Of a stretch of 10,344 nt of DNA, positions 6,327-10,344 are shown piece by piece (positions within the stretch are counted from its first letter, which is position 1; the number at the start of each line of letters is the position of its first letter). Under the pieces are notes generated by a model. It was given only the letters and a program-made list of their open reading frames with translations, did no database searches and had not been told where the DNA came from. Both the position numbers and the translations under genes were made by a program. Source of the DNA: an uncultured Anaerolineaceae bacterium (GTDB taxonomy: Bacteria; Chloroflexota; Anaerolineae; Promineifilales; Promineifilaceae); NCBI GenBank assembly GCA_937967805.1, contig CALBTC010000264.1, positions 1 to 10,344 on the forward strand. Reading direction: 5' to 3'.

Positions 6327-7967
6327 TTAAACATGCACGATGTGGGGCAAGATCACCGGGCGGGATTGGGTTTGGCGATAGAAGAAGTTTTGCAGCGTTT
6401 CACGAATGGTGTCGTCTTGGGAACGGCCGTTTTTCTTCAAGGCCCGCTTCAAATTCTGCTTTGCCTCATCCATCAAATCCTGCGAGGCATCCATGCGTAA
6501 GAAGCCCCGGCTGATGAGCTGAACATCGCCGGCCAGCCTGCGCTTCTTGTCCAGGGGCACGTACACCAGCACAAAGCCATCCTGCGACAATCGCTCCCGG
6601 TCACGCAGCACCAGATCGCCAATTTCACCAATGAGCGAGCCATCGACGTACACGTCGTTGGCCGGTACGGCTTCTTCTAACCACGCTTTTTCACCATCAC
6701 TGGCCCAGGTTGATCCGTTGTCCAAAATGAAAATATTTTTGTCAGCCATACCGCTTTTCTGCGCCAGTTGGGAATGCAGATGCTGATGTCGCGTTTCGCC
6801 ATGCACCGGTATCAGAAAACGAGGATTGACCGCTTCCAGCATGATGCGCATATCCTCGCGGCTGCCGTGCCCGGAGACGTGAACCGTGGCCAGCGGCCCG
6901 TAAATGACGTTGGCGCCTCGGCTAAACAAATTGTTCAGCATCCGGCCCACGTCTTCTTCATTGCCGGGAATGGTGCCACCGGAAATGATGATCGTATCGC
7001 CGCCGTGCACCTGCACTTCGCGGTGCTGGCCTTTGGCCATCCGGTTCAGCGCCGAGCGGGGTTCACCCTGCGACCCGGTGGATAAAATCACCAGTTCGCT
7101 TTCCGGCGTGTTGGATCGAATATCTACCAACAATTTTTTAGGAATCTTAAGGTAGCCCAATTCGCGGGCCAGCTCCACGTTTTGCTTCAGGCTGCGCCCG
7201 GTGAGAGCCACCTTGCGGTTGTGCTTTTGCGCCAGGTTCACAATTTCCTGCAAACGGGCCAGCACGGATGAGAAAGTGGCAATGATGATGCGACGGCTGT
7301 TTGCCTCGGCAAACAGTTCATCCAGCGCCTTGGTTACCAACTGCTCGGTGGGTGTGCGCCCAGGACGGTCCGCATTGGTGCTGTCGGCCAGTAGGGCCAA
7401 CACGCCGTTGGGCGTCAGCTCTTTTAAACGCTTCAGGTCAGTTGTGCGGCCGCCGGCGGGCGTTTCGTCTAGTTTGTAATCGCCTGTGTGGACCACCGCA
7501 CCTGCGGGTGAGTCGATCACCAAACCGACTGAAGCCGGTATAGAGTGGGCCACGGCAAATGGGCTCACTCGGAACGGGCCGAGATGGAGCGTTTGGGTGT
7601 CGTCAATCTTCTCCAGCGCCACCCATTCACGAATACCCGCTTCTCCCAGCTTGCTTTCAACCATGCCTAAGGTGAGATCGGTGCCGTAGACGGGCACGTT
7701 CACCCCTTTGAGCTGCTTGAGCAGGTATGGTAGGCCACCAATATGGTCCATGTGGCCATGCGTCAGCACGATGCCGCGCAAAATATCTTTGTTTTCGATT
7801 ACGTATTGGTAATCTGGCAGTACGAGGTCAATCCCGTATAAATCGTTTTCGGGGAACATTACCCCGCAGTCGATGATGATCATGTTACGGCCGTATTCTA
7901 AAATGGTCATGTTCTTGCCAATTTCCCCCAGGCCGCCCAGAGGAATAATCTTCAAATTTTTACTCAT
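6327..7967 (-). CDS. rnj: Ribonuclease J
   Basis: A 546-residue beta-CASP metallo-beta-lactamase nuclease, close to the usual length of about 555. RNase J acts in the cytoplasm in mRNA turnover and rRNA maturation, with 5'-to-3' exonuclease and endonuclease activities. Visible motifs: the N-terminal KIIPLGGLGEIGKNM; motif II HGHMDH (70-75) for the two zinc ions; AHSIP and TGDYKLD in the lactamase core; STNADRPG; the beta-CASP segment IIATFSS...RLQEI; then HVSGHGSREDMR and IPVHGE near the C-terminal part of the catalytic region. The C-terminal domain appears complete. The start is ATG 7965-7967 with a modest GAAAGA upstream. It is convergent with the metallophosphoesterase and stands alone. 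A GCCGCC/GGCGGC hairpin lies in its leader. Confidence 0.95.
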   Translation of the reverse strand: MSKNLKIIPLGGLGEIGKNMTILEYGRNMIIIDCGVMFPENDLYGIDLVLPDYQYVIENKDILRGIVLTHGHMDHIGGLPYLLKQLKGVNVPVYGTDLTLGMVESKLGEAGIREWVALEKIDDTQTLHLGPFRVSPFAVAHSIPASVGLVIDSPAGAVVHTGDYKLDETPAGGRTTDLKRLKELTPNGVLALLADSTNADRPGRTPTEQLVTKALDELFAEANSRRIIIATFSSVLARLQEIVNLAQKHNRKVALTGRSLKQNVELARELGYLKIPKKLLVDIRSNTPESELVILSTGSQGEPRSALNRMAKGQHREVQVHGGDTIIISGGTIPGNEEDVGRMLNNLFSRGANVIYGPLATVHVSGHGSREDMRIMLEAVNPRFLIPVHGETRHQHLHSQLAQKSGMADKNIFILDNGSTWASDGEKAWLEEAVPANDVYVDGSLIGEIGDLVLRDRERLSQDGFVLVYVPLDKKRRLAGDVQLISRGFLRMDASQDLMDEAKQNLKRALKKNGRSQDDTIRETLQNFFYRQTQSRPVILPHIVHV

Positions 7968-8324
7968 AAATCGTCTTTCGTCTATATCCTTTGCCGCCTC
8001 AAATAGTTAGTGATGGGCGGCTTCTAAAAAAATGTATTGATCGAGAAAAGCGCATTCTTATCGGTTTGCGCCTAAATTTTATTTTGTCCTTGCCCGGGGC
8101 CACTTCGCGCAATGCGCCACAGAATCTCAAGTTTCCTTGAAGGTGGGTGACTCCTAAACTGTTTCAAACTAAGGCTGATTGGCTCTGAAAGAGCAGATGG
8201 GCTCAGAAGTTGTAACCAGGTAGGGTTGGCAAAAGATCGTTTCTTATTTAATCACGGAGGCTAGAATACCATAACCGGATAAGAAAGTCATTAAATTGGG
8301 AGATTTCTCATAATCCGGTGAAGC
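7968..8324. other. Gene-free region upstream of RNase J with several small hairpins
   Basis: I see no credible ORF. Inverted repeats: GCCGCC 7993-7998 with GGCGGC 8016-8021, in the RNase J leader about 25 nt before the ATG; GCGC 8107-8110 with GCGC 8114-8117; GCTCT 8182-8186 with AGAGC 8190-8194; and ACCGGAT 8274-8280 with ATCCGGT 8313-8319, with AGAAA/TTTCT inside. The region looks more AT-rich than the genes and contains no ACGGCCGT. It must hold the RNase J promoter, but I could not pick one confidently. A small RNA cannot be excluded. Confidence 0.5.
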
Positions 8325-8354
8325 AAAAGCGACCTGCTGATAGAGACAGGTCGC
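8325..8354 (-). terminator. Rho-independent terminator of the 75-residue gene
   Basis: GCGACCTG (8329-8336) and CAGGTCGC (8347-8354) form a perfect 8-bp stem with a 10-nt loop. On the minus strand it is followed by TTTT (8328-8325) and a T-rich tail. It lies 35 nt beyond the stop of the 75-residue gene, the expected place and orientation. Confidence 0.8.
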
Positions 8355-8389
8355 CTAATAAAATCATTCAATTGTGAGCAAATGGCAGC

Positions 8390-8617
8390 TTAATGATTAT
8401 ATAAACGGCCGTCGCCCTCCGCATCTACCCATTGGCAAGGCTCATCCATGTGGGTGCATTGATAACCGGCAGAGCATTTGCGGGCCAGCACGCGGTATTC
8501 CGCACCGCCCTTATTCATTAATCCTGCCGGATACACACGCTTTTCGAACAGCTCAACCTTGCCGTTGACAAAATTACAGTTCTTGGTGCCCAATTTGATC
8601 CATTCCACTTGTGCCAT
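8390..8617 (-). CDS. Small cysteine-containing protein of unknown function (75 aa)
   Basis: I do not recognise this protein. It has 75 residues with Cys at 14, 48, 54 and 61 and a His at 56: the stretch KC-x5-C-x-H-x4-C could bind a metal or form disulfides. There is no signal peptide or membrane segment. The N-terminal part (MAQVEWIKLG...) looks like beta strands. Support that it is real: a strong ribosome binding site (AGGAAAGGAAG) just upstream of ATG, a perfect terminator 35 nt past its stop, another terminator separating it from the HNH gene upstream, and one in-frame ACGGCCGT (reading DGR), as in the neighbouring genes. It appears to be a stand-alone transcript. The CDS call is fairly secure; the function is unknown. 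Confidence 0.75.
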   Translation of the reverse strand: MAQVEWIKLGTKNCNFVNGKVELFEKRVYPAGLMNKGGAEYRVLARKCSAGYQCTHMDEPCQWVDAEGDGRLYNH

Positions 8618-8668
8618 CGTTCACTTCCTTTCCTGTTCAGGAAAAACTCTCAATCTATTGGGCAGTGT

Positions 8669-8704
8669 AAAAAAAACGGCCGTTCCTCATAAGTGAAGAA
8701 CGGC
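8669..8704 (-). terminator. Rho-independent terminator downstream of the HNH gene
   Basis: GCCGTTC (8679-8685) pairs with GAACGGC (8698-8704), extendable by two pairs past one mismatch. On the minus strand the stem is followed by CG and then eight T (8676-8669). It ends transcription coming from the HNH endonuclease, whose stop is 134 nt upstream. One stem arm is built from part of an ACGGCCGT octamer (8676-8683). Confidence 0.75.
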
Positions 8705-8761
8705 ACGCACAGGATCGATAAATGTCACGCAGGCCGAGATATACATTTGCTTATGCTAAAA

Positions 8762-8829
8762 GAACCACCGATTTCGTAGAATACCGCAGATTTTTCTCGA
8801 ATTTCTCTGCGCCTCTGCGTTAGCTTTTT
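8762..8829. repeat. Degenerate interspersed repeat, CGCAGA/CTCTGCG type
   Basis: CCGCAGATTT (about 8784-8793) is followed by ctctgcgcctctgcgtta, complementary in theme to ACGCAGAGGCGCAGAG. This is the same class as the repeats at 4631 and 5269, but decayed. It lies between the HNH stop and its terminator, so it is transcribed into the 3' untranslated part. Confidence 0.5.
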
Positions 8830-8837
8830 TCAGAGCC

Positions 8838-9359
8838 TCACATTTGTAAATAGATTTTCCACGCTTCAGGAATGTTACCGGAGGCCACAAGGTAATCGAC
8901 GCGCGGCGTTTTTGGTTCCCACAACATATGCATTCCCGCTTCGTGGGGCAGTCGGTTGCCCTTGCGGTTATTGCAAGAAGAGCAGGCACAGGCTGTGTTT
9001 GTCCAGGTGTTACGGCCGTTGCGGCTTTTGGGCACGACATGATTCACCGAAAAATCGACATGGCGCAAGATACGGCCGCCTTGCCGGCTGCCTGGCTGCA
9101 CCCCACAGTAAATACAAGTGTAGCTGTCGCGCCGCATCACCGCCCGCCGGCTCCAGGACGCGCCCCGCTTCGGCACGTTAACATACCGCCGCAGCCGCAA
9201 AACTGTCGGAATTTCCAGCGTCGTGGCAGCGCTGGAAAGGGCCACCACTTCCTCTGTTGCCGCGTCAACCACTTCACGCAGCAGCAAAGACAACGCCCGC
9301 CGTTTTGGAATCACTGCCAGGGGTTCGTAGCTTGCATTCAAGAGCAGGACTGCAACCAT
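8838..9359 (-). CDS. HNH endonuclease
   Basis: A 173-residue HNH nuclease with a beta-beta-alpha-metal active site for DNA cleavage. A first zinc pair CIYC (C82, C85) and a second CSSC (C126, C129) bracket the catalytic region FSVNHVVPKSRNG (H107), with N121 and the trailing CNNRKGNR (N130) completing the HNH set. The N-terminal 60 residues (MVAVLLLNASYEPLAVIPKRRAL...) form the domain common to this bacterial group of short HNH proteins, often stand-alone and chromosomal. ATG 9357-9359 has AAGGAG closely upstream. There is no methyltransferase or restriction partner, no intein and no intron nearby, so its biological role is unknown. It has a candidate promoter at 9429-9457, an operator-like palindrome at 9379-9397 and a terminator at 8669-8704. 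Confidence 0.9.
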   Translation of the reverse strand: MVAVLLLNASYEPLAVIPKRRALSLLLREVVDAATEEVVALSSAATTLEIPTVLRLRRYVNVPKRGASWSRRAVMRRDSYTCIYCGVQPGSRQGGRILRHVDFSVNHVVPKSRNGRNTWTNTACACSSCNNRKGNRLPHEAGMHMLWEPKTPRVDYLVASGNIPEAWKIYLQM

Positions 9360-9378
9360 GTTCTTCTCCTTGCAACGG

Positions 9379-9397
9379 ATCGATCACACTGATCAAT
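9379..9397. promoter_or_regulatory. Operator-like 19-bp palindrome before the HNH gene
   Basis: ATCGATCA and TGATCAAT flank a 3-bp centre, with 7 of 8 positions symmetric. It sits between the candidate -10 and the HNH ribosome binding site, where a repressor could block transcription. No cognate regulator is identified. Confidence 0.35.
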
Positions 9398-9428
9398 CAT
9401 GCCCGTAAAACCTGTAAAACACCTTTTT

Positions 9429-9457
9429 AAAATACGTATTGGCTAAATTTTTCACAA
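9429..9457 (-). promoter_or_regulatory. Candidate promoter for the HNH gene
   Basis: On the minus strand, TTGTGA (9457-9452) and TATTTT (9434-9429) are separated by 17 nt, a sigma-70-like arrangement with imperfect boxes. It lies about 70 nt upstream of the ATG. Direct repeats of GTAAAAC (9405 and 9414, 9-bp period) lie just downstream. Confidence 0.3.
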
Positions 9458-9540
9458 TGAAAACGCCAAATTCGGGCGCATTTTACCATAAAGTGCCAAA
9501 AAAGCGGTTAACTGATTGTTAAGAAAGGGAGAAAATTGGC

Positions 9541-10344
9541 TCAGACAGCCCCATAACTGGTGCTCACGGGTAGCGTCAGGGTAAATGTGGTGGCCTCGTG
9601 AGGAATACTGGTGACGGCGATACGGCCGTTATGCGCCACCACTATCTGCTTCACAATCGCCAATCCTAAACCACCACCTGCTCCACCACTGTGGGTCCGC
9701 GCCCGATCCCCCCGCCAGAAGCGTTCAAAGACGAAGGGCAAATCGGCCTCGGGGATGCCGTCGCCGCTGTCGGTGACCTGGATTTGCACGCCATCGTTTA
9801 CCAGCTTGGCGTTGAGGGTGATACGGCCGTCCGCCGGTGTGTGTCTTAGCCCATTGACCACGAGATTACTGAGTACCTGGTCCAGCCGGCCGGCATCACC
9901 TCGGATGTGGGTGTTGGGGGGGAGAACGGCCGTTTCCACTTCTAAATTCACCCCCTGCGCCTCCGCCTGGCCGGAAAAGCTGGTGGCCACGTCGGCCAGC
10001 AAATCGGCCACGTTCACCGGTTCCATTTTCAGAGGAAGCTGCCCGGCATCGGCCAGGGAGAGGGTGTGTAAATCTTCCACCAGGCGGGCCAGCAGTCGTG
10101 TTTCGTCCAGCGTGGCTTCGATATGTTCCGGGGTGGGTTCGTAAACGCCGTCCAGCACGCCTTCCAGGTTGCCCTGGATGATGTGCAGCGGCGTGCGCAG
10201 CTCGTGGGCCACGTCGGCGGTGAGGTTGCGCCGCTGCTGGTCGGCCCGCTCCAGCTCTTCGGTCATGTTGTTGAAGGAGTGGGCCAGCCGGGTGAATTCG
10301 TTGCGCCCGCTGAACTCCGGCACGCGCACGCTCAGGTCGCCCTC
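9541..10344 (-). CDS. Sensor histidine kinase, C-terminal part (5' end beyond window)
   Basis: The frame is open to the right edge (10344), so the gene is cut at its 5' end; the GTG at 10329 is only an internal codon. The visible 267 residues begin at the end of a HAMP domain (EGDLSVRVPEFSGRNEFTRL, then AHSFNNM). Next come the HisKA domain with the phospho-acceptor H-box DVAHELRTPL, the N-box NLVVNGLRHTP (N, with Gly replacing the usual Ala), the G1-box DSGDGIP, the F-box FVFERFWR and the G2-box GGGLGLAIV. All ATP-binding boxes are intact, so it should be active. It is expected to be a membrane two-component sensor that phosphorylates a response regulator, which would probably lie to the right. 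Two ACGGCCGT copies read NGR/DGR and one reads TAV in its frame. Confidence 0.95.
   Translation of the reverse strand, partial: EGDLSVRVPEFSGRNEFTRLAHSFNNMTEELERADQQRRNLTADVAHELRTPLHIIQGNLEGVLDGVYEPTPEHIEATLDETRLLARLVEDLHTLSLADAGQLPLKMEPVNVADLLADVATSFSGQAEAQGVNLEVETAVLPPNTHIRGDAGRLDQVLSNLVVNGLRHTPADGRITLNAKLVNDGVQIQVTDSGDGIPEADLPFVFERFWRGDRARTHSGGAGGGLGLAIVKQIVVAHNGRIAVTSIPHEATTFTLTLPVSTSYGAV

Larger units (their letters stand above)
112..9933. repeat. Highly iterated octamer palindrome ACGGCCGT (20 copies)
   Basis: Exact copies start at 112, 2092, 2128, 2722, 3100, 3500, 3818, 4338, 4784, 5178, 5766, 6170, 6423, 7887, 8405, 8676, 9012, 9622, 9823 and 9926. About 0.2 would be expected by chance. 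Nineteen are inside genes: nine read T-A-V, nine read N/D/Y-G-R, one reads A-R-P; one (8676) is in a terminator. Several are extended to AACGGCCGTT. One-mismatch forms (ACGGCCGA at about 485, 610, 1055 and 1452; GCGGCCGT at about 4299 and 4815) suggest decay or birth of copies. It resembles HIP1 of cyanobacteria in behaviour, though the sequence differs. Confidence 0.9.

Noticed and set aside
9481..9540. Terminator for the histidine kinase (TTAAC/GTTAA then T6)
   Set aside because: The stem is only 5 AT-rich pairs and separated from the T-run by CCGC; too weak to call.

Overview
The window is a stretch of bacterial chromosome with nine genes: five read rightward (1-6255) and four leftward (6327-10344). 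It has no transposase, integrase, CRISPR array, tRNA or rRNA that I can see. RNase J, a MerA-like flavoprotein, a HAMP histidine kinase, dispersed palindromic repeats in most gaps and moderately high GC suggest a free-living Gram-positive-type or Chloroflexota-like bacterium. That placement is a guess from overall character, since no marker gene here fixes it.

Left half (+ strand): a MerA/Lpd-type FAD disulfide oxidoreductase; a large inverted repeat; a flavin-dependent halogenase-like monooxygenase; a YdjM-like membrane metal-dependent hydrolase overlapping by 8 nt a CDP-alcohol phosphatidyltransferase; a peroxiredoxin-like protein; and a metallophosphoesterase. The second and third pair look translationally coupled and point to membrane lipid work. 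The others are redox or hydrolase genes whose shared pathway, if any, cannot be read from sequence.

The main discovery is the peroxiredoxin-like gene at 4724-5269. It has an in-frame TGA at 4856-4858, exactly where the first Cys of the family CxxC motif belongs. A hairpin with a small G-containing loop follows at the distance used by bacterial SECIS elements. I read it as a selenoprotein (UxxC) of the AhpC-TSA_2/SelU-like type. Ordinary gene calling would truncate it past its active site.

Right half (- strand): ribonuclease J; a gap of about 420 bp with small hairpins; a 75-residue Cys-containing protein of unknown function with its own terminator; an HNH endonuclease with a terminator, a candidate promoter and an operator-like palindrome; and the C-terminal part of a sensor histidine kinase running off the right edge.

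Two repeat phenomena overlie the genes. The octamer ACGGCCGT occurs 20 times, roughly a hundred times more than chance, mostly inside genes as T-A-V or [N/D/Y]-G-R. Long imperfect inverted repeats (an ACGCRGAG/ACGCAAAG family and one TGTCATGCTGA type) fill nearly every intergenic gap.
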